In this document: piece by piece, positions 1-10,942 of the stretch | Layout: every line of letters starts with the position of its first letter | Position numbering within the stretch: position 1 is the stretch's first letter | Assembly (NCBI GenBank): GCA_964417875.1 | Contig: CAYQJU010000001.1 | Location: 1 to 64,000 of the forward strand | DNA from: ZC4RG30 sp964417875 | GTDB taxonomy: Bacteria; Pseudomonadota; Gammaproteobacteria; Steroidobacterales; Steroidobacteraceae | DNA: 64,000 nt | Direction of reading: 5' to 3' | Notes under the pieces: generated by a model | Told to the model about the DNA's origin: nothing | The model's database searches: none | Seen by the model: only the letters and a program-made list of their open reading frames with translations | Program-made: the position numbers and the translations under genes

Positions 1-825
1 TTCCTGGCGCACATCCGCGAGACCGATGCCATCGCGCATGTGGTGCGCTGCTTCGAGAACGACGACATCGTGCATGTGGCCGGCAAGGTGGACCCCGGTG
101 CCGACATCGACGTGATCGACACCGAGCTGTGCCTGGCGGACCTGGCCACGGTGGAAAAGGCCGTGGATCGTGCGGCCAAGGCCGCAAAGGCCGGTGACAA
201 GGACGCCGTGCGCAAGCGCGAGCTCTACACCCGCGTGCGCGAGCACCTGAACGACGGTCGCCCGGCGCGATCAGCGCAGCTTGCGCCCGAGGATCGCGCC
301 GATCTGCGCGAGCTGCACCTGCTGACGCTCAAGCCCATCATGTATGTGGCGAACGTGCATGAGTCCGGCTTCACCGACAATCCGCGCCTCGATGCGGTGC
401 GCGCCCGCGCCCGGCAGGAAGGTGCCGTGGTGGTGCCCGTGTGTGCCGCGATGGAAGCGGAGATCGCGCAGCTGGATGATGCCGAGAAGGGCGATTTCCT
501 GAGGGACCTGGGGCTCACCGAACCCGGGCTGGACCGCGTGATCCGCGCGGCCTACGAACTGCTCGGGCTGCAGACCTACTTCACCGCCGGCGTGAAGGAA
601 GTGCGCGCGTGGACGGTGAAGGCCGGATCCACCGCACCGCAGGCCGCGGCCGTGATCCACACCGACTTCGAACGGGGGTTCATCCGTGCCGAGGTCACCG
701 CCTATGACGACTTCATCAAGTACCGCGGTGAGGCCGGTGCCAAGGAAGCCGGCAAGCTGCGACTGGAAGGCAAGGAATACATCGTCCGCGAGGGCGACGT
801 GATGCACTTCCGCTTCAACGTCTGA
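1..825 (+). CDS. ychF: Redox-regulated ATPase YchF, 3' part only
   Basis: The open frame enters from the left edge, so only the last 274 residues are present of a family usually near 363. YchF is an Obg-family P-loop NTPase that binds ribosomes and prefers ATP to GTP. The visible part has the NxxE base-specificity motif (ANVHE, where GTPases have NKxD), the helical insert before it, and a C-terminal TGS domain ending in the typical RFNV. Walker A lies outside the window. The stop is followed by a hairpin-rich gap, not by an obvious U-tract terminator. The family call is secure; the start cannot be seen. Confidence 0.95.
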   Translation, partial: FLAHIRETDAIAHVVRCFENDDIVHVAGKVDPGADIDVIDTELCLADLATVEKAVDRAAKAAKAGDKDAVRKRELYTRVREHLNDGRPARSAQLAPEDRADLRELHLLTLKPIMYVANVHESGFTDNPRLDAVRARARQEGAVVVPVCAAMEAEIAQLDDAEKGDFLRDLGLTEPGLDRVIRAAYELLGLQTYFTAGVKEVRAWTVKAGSTAPQAAAVIHTDFERGFIRAEVTAYDDFIKYRGEAGAKEAGKLRLEGKEYIVREGDVMHFRFNV

Positions 826-834
826 CTGACGATT

Positions 835-983
835 GATGCCAGGTCCATATCCCTGACCTGCATCGATAAACGAGACGTTATTGCTTGATCACCGCGACCT
901 TCTCTGTCGCGGCAAGTACTGACGCTGCGCGCTCCACGCTGTAAAGTGCCCCCGCTGGGGGCGCCGCGATACGCGCCGTATCG
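835..983. repeat. Four consecutive inverted repeats between ychF and the TonB receptor
   Basis: The 167-base gap holds four near-perfect hairpins in a row: 835-864 (GATG-CAGGT arm with one bulged base), 892-912 (CCGCGAC, 7-base loop, GTCGCGG), 948-962 (GCCCCC, gct, GGGGGC) and 967-983 (CGATACG, cgc, CGTATCG). None has a U-tract, so these are not standard intrinsic terminators. The last ends only about 10 bases before the first receptor start candidate and could be an operator or hide the ribosome site. Function is unknown. Confidence 0.6.
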
Positions 984-992
984 AATAACCGT

Positions 993-3446
<2,454 letters not shown>

Positions 3447-3496
3447 GGTTCCGATGCCGGCTGCCAGGGAGGGTGGCCGGCTCCACCGGACAACGA

Positions 3497-3527
3497 GCCC
3501 CGGGACGCCTTCGGGTGGCTCCGGGGC
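3497..3527 (+). terminator. GC-rich hairpin after the TonB receptor
   Basis: GCCCCGG at 3497-3503 pairs with CCGGGGC at 3521-3527, and an inner GCC-TTCG-GGT stem forms a stable tetraloop. There is no real T-run after it, so it may be a weak terminator or an mRNA 3' end stabiliser. Confidence 0.5.
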
Positions 3528-3534
3528 CTCATAC

Positions 3535-3563
3535 TTGACACCCCCGGGACCACCCCAGACAAT
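3535..3563 (+). promoter_or_regulatory. Sigma70 promoter of the tRNA gene
   Basis: A perfect -35 TTGACA at 3535-3540 is followed, after 17 bases, by GACAAT at 3558-3563. The next bases are all G/C, the discriminator type seen at stable-RNA promoters under stringent control. Expected transcription start is about 3570, some 43 bases before the tRNA. Confidence 0.65.
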
Positions 3564-3612
3564 CCGCGACCCGCCCCGCGCGCCGGTTCCTCCTCCGGCC
3601 GCACGGCCCGCT

Positions 3613-3689
3613 GGAAAGGTAGCTCAGCTGGTTAGAGCACGGCACTCATAATGCCGGGGTCGAGGGTTCGAGTCCCTCCCTTTCCACCA
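3613..3689 (+). tRNA. tRNA-Met (anticodon CAT), elongator type
   Basis: A full cloverleaf can be drawn: acceptor GGAAAGG with CCTTTCC, D arm GCTC...GAGC, anticodon stem CGGCA/TGCCG with loop CTCATAA, T arm GAGGG TTCGAGT CCCTC, and encoded CCA. The anticodon is CAT. The first acceptor pair is matched, so it is not the initiator. The CACTCATAATG core and GGGGTC variable region are those of elongator Met. A lysidine-modified tRNA-Ile(CAT) is the only alternative and fits less well. Confidence 0.92.
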
Positions 3690-3724
3690 ACTTCCGTTTC
3701 ACGCCAGCTCAGGCGATCGCCGGC

Positions 3725-5020
3725 TTAGACCCGCCGCTGCCTGCGAAACCGTCCGTAGGCTTCCAGCACCGCCCCTTCCAGCTGCTCCGGTCGCGCCACC
3801 AGCGCCGGCGCGCCCAGTGCGCGCAATGCCTGCACCTTGCGCTCCAGCGCCGTGCAGTACTCCTGCGCTGCCAGCGAGCGATACGGATCCAGCCACTCTG
3901 TTGCCGGTGCCCCGGCCATCGATTCGGCGGCGACACTGGAAAGCCCGGCCACGAAGGGCAGATGCTTCGGCAGCAGGATGCGCACCGCACCGAGCAGCTG
4001 GCTGGCCGCGGCGGCATCGTCGAGGTCGGTCAGCAGCACGACGAGGCTGCGATGGCGCACCAGCGTGCGCACGCGCAGCGCGGCTTCCAGCGGACTGGAC
4101 TCGCTGTTCGTCACCTGCGCACCGGTGAGCGCCTTTCGCAGGCGGGTGACGGCTGCGATGCCGCGCGCCGGTGCCAATGCCAGCAGCGGACGGTCGGCAT
4201 GGATCACGAGTCCCACCAGGTCTCCGCGGGCCACCACATGCTCGGCGAGGCTGGCGGCGACGTTCACATAGTGGCCGAAGCGGTCGAGCTCGCCGGCACG
4301 CAGGCCGCTGGAGCGGCCGGCATCGACGACCACCACCACTTCCAGGTGCTGGTCCTCGGAGAAATCGCGGCTGACCAGCTGCCGCATGCGTGCGCTGGCC
4401 TTCCAGTCGATGATGCGCGGTGGATCGCCGGGCTGGTAGCGGCGCAGCTGCAGCAGCTCGGCGCCGGCACCCAGGCGGCGCGCATTGCGGTCGCCCTGCG
4501 CGCCCAGCCCCTGCACATTGCTGCGGTCGTGCGACAGGTCCGGCAGCACCTGCACGCTGTAGGCCGCAGCGAGCTTGCGCGACCAGGAGGCGAGGCCCAG
4601 CGGCCCTCTGATGCGCACCGCCACGGGCGGCCATTCATGACGACCGAGGCGGCGCGGTGTGGCCGACACCTCCACGCGCGTGCCCGTGGCAGGAATGCGC
4701 AAGGTGCGGATCGCGGAGTCGAGATTGAACGGTGCAGGCGCGGATGGCGCGATTTCCACCTGCAGCGATCGTTGCAGCTGATGGTCCAGCGTCATCTGCA
4801 GCACATTGGGTCGGCCCAGATACCAGCGGCGGGGCGCGTCCAGCGCCAGCCTGAGCTGCGCGCGCCGCGCCACCAGCGACTCATAGGCCAGTCCCAGCAG
4901 CAGCAGGCCGGCGGGTAGCCGCCACAGCGAGGCCAGCTGCGCACTGCCGCTCCAGTCGCCGAGCACGGCGATCAGCGCGGTCAGCACCGCGAGCACCAGC
5001 GCATTGCGCCGCAGGTTCAT
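3725..5020 (-). CDS. DUF58 domain protein with VWA-like fold, MoxR partner
   Basis: A 431-residue protein with two N-terminal hydrophobic segments (about 8-20 and 36-48) and the DUF58 signature YQPGDPPRIIDWKASAR at 195-211. The VWA-like region follows; its metal-site loop reads DAGRSS (233-238), not the usual DxSxS, so metal binding may be weakened. It is the last gene of a minus-strand operon, 10 bases after moxR. DUF58 proteins next to MoxR ATPases are thought to act as substrates or adaptors of a membrane-linked chaperone, but the process served is unknown. The start is the ATG at 5020. Confidence 0.85.
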   Translation of the reverse strand: MNLRRNALVLAVLTALIAVLGDWSGSAQLASLWRLPAGLLLLGLAYESLVARRAQLRLALDAPRRWYLGRPNVLQMTLDHQLQRSLQVEIAPSAPAPFNLDSAIRTLRIPATGTRVEVSATPRRLGRHEWPPVAVRIRGPLGLASWSRKLAAAYSVQVLPDLSHDRSNVQGLGAQGDRNARRLGAGAELLQLRRYQPGDPPRIIDWKASARMRQLVSRDFSEDQHLEVVVVVDAGRSSGLRAGELDRFGHYVNVAASLAEHVVARGDLVGLVIHADRPLLALAPARGIAAVTRLRKALTGAQVTNSESSPLEAALRVRTLVRHRSLVVLLTDLDDAAAASQLLGAVRILLPKHLPFVAGLSSVAAESMAGAPATEWLDPYRSLAAQEYCTALERKVQALRALGAPALVARPEQLEGAVLEAYGRFRRQRRV

Positions 5021-5030
5021 CGCGCGCTGC

Positions 5031-5972
5031 TCACCGCGGCACGGCCACCTGGTCGAGCAGGCGCTGCGTGAGGGCCACCTCGCTCACGCCTTCCAGCAAG
5101 GCCTCCGGTGCCAGCACGATGCGATGCGGGATGACCAGTGGAGCCATCGCCTTGACGTCATCGGGCGTGATGAATTCGGCACCGCGCATCGCTGCATGCA
5201 CCCGCGCGGCACGCAGCAAGGCCAGCGCGCCGCGCGTCGACAGTCCCAGCGCCACCTGTGCATGTTCACGCGATGCGGCGGCGAGGTCGACGACATAGCC
5301 GCCGAGCTCGGGCGCCACATGCACCGATTCCACCTCGGCGCGTGCCGCCTCGATCTGCTCGCGGCCGAGCGCCTTCGCCGGCGTTGCCGCCACCGGCGCC
5401 ATGTGTCCGTACTGCTGCAACACCTGTTGCTCGTGTTCACGCGATGGATAGGGCAGGTCGATGCGCAGCATGAACCGGTCCAGCTGTGATTCCGGCAGCG
5501 GATAGGTGCCCTCGAAGTCCCGCGGATTCTGCGTGGCGATGACGAGGAAGTCGGCCGGCAATGCGAAGTGCTGGCCGTCGATGCTGACCTGCCGTTCCTC
5601 CATCGCCTCGAGCAGGGCGGACTGCGTCTTGGGGCCGGTGCGGTTGATCTCGTCGGCCAGCAGCACGTCGGCGAAGATCGGGCCGGGCCGGAACACGAAC
5701 TCGTTGCGCTGCGAGTCATACACATGCACACCGGTCACATCCGAGGGCATCAGGTCCGCCGTGCCCTGCACGCGGCGGAACGAACCGCCCAGCGCTGCGG
5801 CCAGGCGCTTGCTCAGCAGCGTCTTGCCCAGCCCCGGTGGACCCTGCAGCAGCACATGGCCCCGCGCCACCACGGCAATGGCCAGCGCATGGATGACCGG
5901 CTGCATGCCGACCACCGCCTGGCCGAGGCTTTCCTGAAGATGCGATTCGAGCGTCTGCAAAGCGGTGTTCAT
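5031..5972 (-). CDS. MoxR-family AAA+ ATPase
   Basis: A 313-residue AAA+ ATPase of the MoxR class, soluble, with no membrane segment. Walker A is GPPGLGKT (44-51) and Walker B is VLLADEINR with the acidic pair at 107-108; the sensor stretch VIATQNPRDFEGTYPLPESQLDRF follows. The open frame runs about 120 codons upstream, but that part is a shadow of the previous gene. The ATG at 5972 overlaps the upstream stop as ATGA and starts the conserved domain at the right distance. MoxR ATPases act as chaperones on VWA-domain partners; here that partner would be the DUF58 protein just downstream. Confidence 0.93.
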   Translation of the reverse strand: MNTALQTLESHLQESLGQAVVGMQPVIHALAIAVVARGHVLLQGPPGLGKTLLSKRLAAALGGSFRRVQGTADLMPSDVTGVHVYDSQRNEFVFRPGPIFADVLLADEINRTGPKTQSALLEAMEERQVSIDGQHFALPADFLVIATQNPRDFEGTYPLPESQLDRFMLRIDLPYPSREHEQQVLQQYGHMAPVAATPAKALGREQIEAARAEVESVHVAPELGGYVVDLAAASREHAQVALGLSTRGALALLRAARVHAAMRGAEFITPDDVKAMAPLVIPHRIVLAPEALLEGVSEVALTQRLLDQVAVPR

Positions 5973-7252
5973 GTCAGTTTTCCCGTGATGGAAGTCAGGC
6001 AGTTCTGCAGGGCGATGAGGTCGATGCGCTGACCGGCCTGCGCGCGCGCATGCAGCCTGCGCAGGGCCTGCAGGTCGGCATCGGGGATGCTGGCCTGTTC
6101 GGCAAGCCATCCCCACACCGGCTGGCCATCCTGAGGCAGCGACAACCGCTCGCGGATGGAGTTGAAGAAGTTGGCCAGCAGGCGCTGCGCGACATGCGCC
6201 GGTGCGATGCGCTCGGCGAGGAACTCGCCGGTGACGCGGATGAAGCCGGTGACGTCGGCCGGTCGCCAGCCTTCGGGCTGCGGCCGCAGGCGTTGCCAGC
6301 CGAGCACGAACAGCAGCCACAGCAGGCCCAGCCACAGCAGCGTGCGATGCAGCCGCGCATCGCCGAAGAACGCGCCGGCATCGTAATAGCTGACCAGTCC
6401 CTGGTGGGAATCATCGAAGATCACCGTGCCGCCGGCGCCGCGCGCGCGCGCCACGATGTTGGCGAACAGCTGCGCATTGTCGTCGGTGCCGATCAGCGCA
6501 TTGCTGAACGGGCTTGCGAATGCGACCACGATGATCTGGCCCCGGCCATGGGGCAGCAGCCAGATGGCTGGTCGGGCAACGGCAAGGCTGTCGTCCGCTG
6601 CCGCGTGGTCGGCCAGTTCCAGTGCCACGGGGGGACGATCGCGCAGCACCCAGCGGGACGCCGGATATTCCGAACGCGTCGCAATGGTTTGCACGTCCCG
6701 CATCAGCGCATGCGAACCGCGCGGGATCATCGCGGCGCGCCGGGGTTCGATCAGTCTCTGCAGGGCCTCGCGGATCGATGCGGCATCCTCATCGCCACCA
6801 TCCTGCCGGGCCTCGCGCAGCGGCACGAAGCGCAGGTCCGTGAGCCGCTCCAGCGTGATGAGGAAATCCGGCGTCGCCGCCGCAGCCCACGGTGGTGTGT
6901 CGTTCAGCGCCGCCATCGCCAGCAGGGTGTTGCCTCGCTGCAGCCACGCGGCAAGCTGCTGCGCCTCGTCATCGCGTGCCGGCGCCGCATGCGGCAGCGT
7001 GGTGACCAGCAGGTTGCCCGTGGGTGCCAGCGATTCCCGTTGCAGTGCGCCGTAACGCTCGCGGAAGGACAGCAGCGGGATGCGCTGGGATTCCAGCCAG
7101 CGCCACAGTGCCTGGTATCCGGCATCGCGTCCTTCGGTGCTGACCGGCAGCGCCGTCGCCTCCGCAGGGTCCTGCGGCCGCTGCACGAACAGCGCAATGA
7201 AGAGGGCCAATGCCCCCAGTGCCAGCAGCAGCGTGACCAGCCGCTCCTTCAT
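5969..7252 (-). CDS. DUF4350 domain membrane protein
   Basis: A 427-residue protein with an N-terminal membrane anchor (residues 1-22), a large periplasmic part typical of DUF4350 (residues about 35-280, with the GTVIFDDSHQG motif near its end) and a second membrane segment (about 310-328). A C-terminal helical cytoplasmic tail follows. The ATG at 7252 overlaps the upstream stop (ATGA), so it is preferred to the ATG nine codons earlier. It sits between DUF4129 and MoxR, an order found in many proteobacteria and actinobacteria. The likely role is part of a membrane complex remodelled by MoxR. No enzyme activity can be assigned. Confidence 0.82.
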   Translation of the reverse strand: MKERLVTLLLALGALALFIALFVQRPQDPAEATALPVSTEGRDAGYQALWRWLESQRIPLLSFRERYGALQRESLAPTGNLLVTTLPHAAPARDDEAQQLAAWLQRGNTLLAMAALNDTPPWAAAATPDFLITLERLTDLRFVPLREARQDGGDEDAASIREALQRLIEPRRAAMIPRGSHALMRDVQTIATRSEYPASRWVLRDRPPVALELADHAAADDSLAVARPAIWLLPHGRGQIIVVAFASPFSNALIGTDDNAQLFANIVARARGAGGTVIFDDSHQGLVSYYDAGAFFGDARLHRTLLWLGLLWLLFVLGWQRLRPQPEGWRPADVTGFIRVTGEFLAERIAPAHVAQRLLANFFNSIRERLSLPQDGQPVWGWLAEQASIPDADLQALRRLHARAQAGQRIDLIALQNCLTSITGKLT

Positions 7253-8178
7253 GCGGGCGGGCTCGCGGTGCCCTGCCATTGCAGCAGCAGGCTGCGGCCA
7301 TCGGCGATCACCGCGCGCGCCTGTGCAGGGTCCAGCGTACCGGCCGCATACCGTGCACGCTCGGCGGTGCGCGATACCTGCGCGAAGCGCTCGCGGCTGT
7401 CCGCATCCGGCAGCAGGGCCCGATCGACCAGCTCGCGATGGGTCAGGCTGCGTTCGGTCTGCAGCGCGCCACGCGCCATCAGCTGGGCCACCAGCAGGCG
7501 CAGCAGCAGGGCGGGCTGTTCGTAAAGCGATGCCGCGTCGAGATCCTGCAGCCGCGGGCCGCGCGCCCGGTTGTCGAATCCAGGTGCGGCCTCGCCCTGC
7601 CCGATGGGCGTTCGCCGCCGCGACAGCACGCCATGGGCGCGCAGCTCATGGACGACCAGCGCGATGACTGCGGCCAGCACGATGGCGAGCAGGATATAGG
7701 TGACCACCATGATCAGGTCGCGCGACTGGCCCAGTCGTTCCAGCAGGTCCTCCAGCCAGGAACCGGTCCGGCCGTCCTGCTGCCCCAGCCACGAACGCAG
7801 CCAGTCCATGGCCATCTCCCACAGCGAGCGGCGCGGCTCTGTCTGCTCGCTGGCCAGCTGCTGCAGGATGCCGGGCAGCACGGCCTGGTCGGGCTGCCGT
7901 TGCGGCTGCTGCTGGTAACGCTGGTGCAGGCGGGCCAGCGCGCCAAGGTCCTCGGCATCGAGTGATTCCTGCCAGCCCGCCGGCAGATGCGCAGCGAGTC
8001 CATGCTCCTGCAGCGTGACCTGCACGCCGGGGCAGGCTGCCTCGAGCGCGGCCATGCCGCGTGTTTCGGCAGGAGCCTGCGCGGCGCAGGCCGCCAGCAG
8101 GTCGGGGTCTGCGGCGCCGGCGCTGGCACACCACAGGGCGGCAAGCGCCGCAGCCAGCCTGCGCCGCTGCCCGGACAT
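7249..8178 (-). CDS. DUF4129 domain membrane protein
   Basis: A 309-residue protein with a signal peptide (MSGQRRR then a hydrophobic stretch ending SAGAA), a periplasmic helical region, one strong membrane segment at about 155-176 and a cytoplasmic DUF4129 domain at the C-terminus (LDAASLYEQPALLLRLL to the end), which contains the SLTHRELVDRAL motif. The ATG at 8178 shares a base with the upstream stop (TGATG), showing translational coupling. The open frame upstream of it is a shadow. DUF4129 proteins resemble part of transglutaminase-like membrane proteins and are near-constant neighbours of MoxR/DUF58. Function is unknown. Confidence 0.8.
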   Translation of the reverse strand: MSGQRRRLAAALAALWCASAGAADPDLLAACAAQAPAETRGMAALEAACPGVQVTLQEHGLAAHLPAGWQESLDAEDLGALARLHQRYQQQPQRQPDQAVLPGILQQLASEQTEPRRSLWEMAMDWLRSWLGQQDGRTGSWLEDLLERLGQSRDLIMVVTYILLAIVLAAVIALVVHELRAHGVLSRRRTPIGQGEAAPGFDNRARGPRLQDLDAASLYEQPALLLRLLVAQLMARGALQTERSLTHRELVDRALLPDADSRERFAQVSRTAERARYAAGTLDPAQARAVIADGRSLLLQWQGTASPPA

Positions 8179-8993
8179 CACCCGGCTGGCGACAGCGCGT
8201 CCACGCGGCCCAGGAGGTCGCCGCCCTCGCGGCGCAGCCGCAGGTCGTTGAACACCGCCAGCAGCACGCAGGGATAGAACGACATCGTGAACACGTTCAG
8301 CACGGCGGAGACGATCTGCTGGATCACCTGCCCTCCGGGGGAGCTGGCCGCAGCCGCGGCGCCGGTCATGCCGAGGATGAAGCCGGCGATGCCGCCGAGC
8401 ACCATGATCACCACGATCATGATCACGAAGGAGACGAAGATCACGATGTTGGCGCGCCACCAGTTGCCGCGCACCAGCTGCCAGCTGGTCCCGAAGGATG
8501 CGAACACGCCGCTGCGATCGACCATCACGGCGATGAAGGCGAGCTGCAGCATGCCCCACAGCCAGATGCCCGGGATGACCAGCAGCACGAAGCCCACTAC
8601 CACGACCAGGCCGAACAGCACGCTGACACCGAGCATCGCTGGCAGCCGGTTCAGCCCTGCCGCGAAGGATTCACCCAGCGACGGCCTGCCGCCGCGCGCG
8701 ATGGCGTCGATGCGGAAGATCAATGCGCCATAGATCAGCGCATAGAACAGTAACGAGCCCAGATAGAACAGCCACAGTTCGGGCGATGCAATCACCTGCC
8801 ACACTGCCAGCGGATCGCCCTGCTCCATCGCCAGCGCCTGGATGCGCAGCGCGAACCAGATGGAGGGGCCCAGCATCAGCAGCACGCCGATCAGCACGAT
8901 CGGAATCGAGGCAGACAGCGTCCTGCGGTACAGGCGGATGGCATCGTCGATCACGCCGCCGATGGAACGCGGCTCTGTGGGCATCAGGGACAT
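8178..8993 (-). CDS. Polytopic membrane protein, glycerophosphodiesterase-membrane-domain-like
   Basis: A 271-residue protein of about six membrane segments, with the family features GGVIDDAIRLYRRT at the N-terminus and the GNWWRANIVIF and FYPCVLLAVFNDLRLRR stretches. It resembles the membrane domain found alone or fused to glycerophosphoryl diester phosphodiesterases. No catalytic domain is present. It is the first gene of the minus-strand operon and has a strong ribosome site (AAGGAGG, about 5 bases before the ATG at 8993). It probably supplies the membrane scaffold of the MoxR locus. That role is inferred from position only. Confidence 0.72.
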   Translation of the reverse strand: MSLMPTEPRSIGGVIDDAIRLYRRTLSASIPIVLIGVLLMLGPSIWFALRIQALAMEQGDPLAVWQVIASPELWLFYLGSLLFYALIYGALIFRIDAIARGGRPSLGESFAAGLNRLPAMLGVSVLFGLVVVVGFVLLVIPGIWLWGMLQLAFIAVMVDRSGVFASFGTSWQLVRGNWWRANIVIFVSFVIMIVVIMVLGGIAGFILGMTGAAAAASSPGGQVIQQIVSAVLNVFTMSFYPCVLLAVFNDLRLRREGGDLLGRVDALSPAG

Positions 8994-9111
8994 GGGATCC
9001 TCCTTGGACGCGAGCGGATGTTCTTGTTATGTCCGGTGTGGCGGGGCGCCTCGCGCAATGTAGCAGACTCCGCGCGGGGCAGCCGGTCCAGTCGCCGCGC
9101 ACTCAGGTACG

Positions 9112-9900
9112 ATGCGAAGGATGCAGTCAGCAGGTGCAGGCGTGGCAGAGGCAATGATCCCCGGGGCTCCCTCCGGCGAAACCCTGATCGTGCAAGGCAT
9201 GACGGGCGTTGACCTGTCCCTGCATGTGGCCGGCCCCGGCAGCCGCGCCTATGCCTTCCTGATCGACTGGCACATCCGCGCCGGCCTTGCGCTGGTGTGG
9301 CTGTTCGCCGGCCTGATGCTCACCGGCAGCGGACTGCCGATGCTGCGCGGGCAGGGCGGCGCCACCTTCCTGCTGGTGATCCTGCCGCCGCTGCTGATCT
9401 ACCTGCTCTATCACCCGCTGGTCGAGCTGCTGATGCGCGGCCAGAGTCCGGGCAAGCGCCTTGCCGGCGTGCGCATCGTCACGCGCGAGGGTGCACCGCC
9501 CGGATCCGGCGCGGTGCTGATCCGCAACATCTTCCGCCTGATCGATTGCATGCCGTCGTTCTATGTCGTGGGACTGACCTGCACGTTCATCACGCGGCAT
9601 CGCGTGCGCATCGGCGACCTGGCTGCCGGCACGCTGCTGGTGGAGAACCGCGACGACACCGCCAGGGCGATGGAGCGGCTGGCTGCGCTGCACGACCACG
9701 CCGGCATCGATCCGGCCGCGCTCGAACTGGTGGATCAGCTGCTGGAACGCTGGGACCTGCTGGTCGAAGATCGCCGCGGCCGCATTGCGCGCTCGCTGCT
9801 GCAGCGGATCGATCCCGGTGCATCGCAATCCGCGGAGCTGATGTCCGATGCGCAACTGCGTGCGCGCCTGCAGCAGCTGCGGGATGGCGACCAGCCATGA
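9112..9900 (+). CDS. RDD family membrane protein
   Basis: An RDD-family protein of up to 262 residues. The conserved Arg/Asp set can be seen in FLIDWHIR, in SPGKRLAGVRIV and in RHRVRIGDLAAGTLLV, around membrane helices at about 60-80 and 90-112. The C-terminal 80 residues form a soluble helical tail. Three starts are possible: ATG at 9112, 9121 and 9154. The last has AGAGG just upstream and gives an N-terminus closer to where homology begins, so the longer form is uncertain. It is divergent from the MoxR operon and overlaps the next gene by ATGA. RDD proteins are linked to ion or compatible-solute exchange in some bacteria. Confidence 0.82.
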   Translation: MRRMQSAGAGVAEAMIPGAPSGETLIVQGMTGVDLSLHVAGPGSRAYAFLIDWHIRAGLALVWLFAGLMLTGSGLPMLRGQGGATFLLVILPPLLIYLLYHPLVELLMRGQSPGKRLAGVRIVTREGAPPGSGAVLIRNIFRLIDCMPSFYVVGLTCTFITRHRVRIGDLAAGTLLVENRDDTARAMERLAALHDHAGIDPAALELVDQLLERWDLLVEDRRGRIARSLLQRIDPGASQSAELMSDAQLRARLQQLRDGDQP

Positions 9901-10877
9901 AGCCTGCCGCGCATGCCTGGGTGGCCCGGCGCGCTGCTGCCTGGAGCAGCCTGCGCCAGCAGATCGACGCGCAGCGAAAGCTGCGCAACACCACGGTCGA
10001 TGAGGCCCTGCACCTGGTCGAAAGCTATCGCAGCGTGGCGCGGGACCTGGCCAGCGCGCGACACCTGATGCCCGGCTCGCGCGTGACCGCCGGTCTCGAG
10101 GCGCTGTATGCGCAGCTGCACGAGATGATCCGGCGGCCACCGCGCGGCGGCGGCGCCGCGTGGCTGGCAATGTTCCGCACGCACATTCCCGGGGTGGTGC
10201 GCGGCCTGCGTGGCCACCTTACCTGGATCACGCTGCTGTTCGTGCTCAGCGGGGCAGCCGGCTGGTGGCTGGTCAGTACCTATCCGGAACTGGTGAGCCT
10301 GGTGGCGAGCGAGTCGATGCGGCAGAACGTCGAGGCGGGCAAGCTGTGGACCGATGACCTGCTGAATGTCACGCCATCGTCCTTGCTGTCGCTGCAGATC
10401 CTGTCCAACAACATCGCGGTGAGCATCTTCGCGGTGTGCGCGGGGTTCCTGTTCGGCCTTGGCACCTTCTACATCATCGCCACCAACGGGCTGATGATCG
10501 GCGGCGTGTTCGCTTTCACGCACCAGCATGGCCTGGCCGGGCGCCTGTTCGAATTCGTCGTGGCACATGGTTTCGTGGAGCTGTCGGTGATCTGCATCGC
10601 CGGCGCCATCGGCGCGAAGATCGGTGATTCACTGGTCCGTCCCACGCATGCCACGCGGCGTGAATCCTTCCAGCATTGCATGCACGATGTGGGGCCGCTG
10701 GTGCTGCTGTGCGCGCTGCTGCTGGTGATGTCGGGGGTGATCGAGGGATTCGTTTCGCCGGATCCGACGTTCCCGTTGATCAGCCGCGTGACGATCGGCG
10801 TGGCGTCGTGGGTGCTGATGCTGGCGGCGCTCAGCGGCCGCCTGTTCGGCGCGGGTCGCGGCAGGGCGGGGGGCTGA
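9897..10877 (+). CDS. SpoIIM-like (stage II sporulation protein M family) membrane protein
   Basis: A 326-residue protein with a soluble helical N-terminus (1-100) and five or more membrane segments, including a central pair around NIAVSIFAVCAGFLFGLGTFYIIATNGLMIGG. This matches the SpoIIM/DUF95 family, which in non-sporulating bacteria accompanies MoxR, DUF58 and RDD genes. Translation is coupled to the RDD gene by an ATGA overlap. In spore formers SpoIIM works with cell-wall hydrolases in engulfment. Here it may take part in an envelope-remodelling complex, but that is inference. Confidence 0.85.
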   Translation: MKPAAHAWVARRAAAWSSLRQQIDAQRKLRNTTVDEALHLVESYRSVARDLASARHLMPGSRVTAGLEALYAQLHEMIRRPPRGGGAAWLAMFRTHIPGVVRGLRGHLTWITLLFVLSGAAGWWLVSTYPELVSLVASESMRQNVEAGKLWTDDLLNVTPSSLLSLQILSNNIAVSIFAVCAGFLFGLGTFYIIATNGLMIGGVFAFTHQHGLAGRLFEFVVAHGFVELSVICIAGAIGAKIGDSLVRPTHATRRESFQHCMHDVGPLVLLCALLLVMSGVIEGFVSPDPTFPLISRVTIGVASWVLMLAALSGRLFGAGRGRAGG

Positions 10878-10942
10878 GTGTCCTGCGCCGTCGGGCAGTC
10901 GACCATCAGAACTGCAACCACCCCTGCCTGTCGGTGACCTCA

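Noticed and set aside
3613..3689. tRNA-Ile2 with lysidine anticodon
   Set aside because: The anticodon arm and variable loop match elongator tRNA-Met better; a direct comparison with tilS-dependent tRNAs would settle it.
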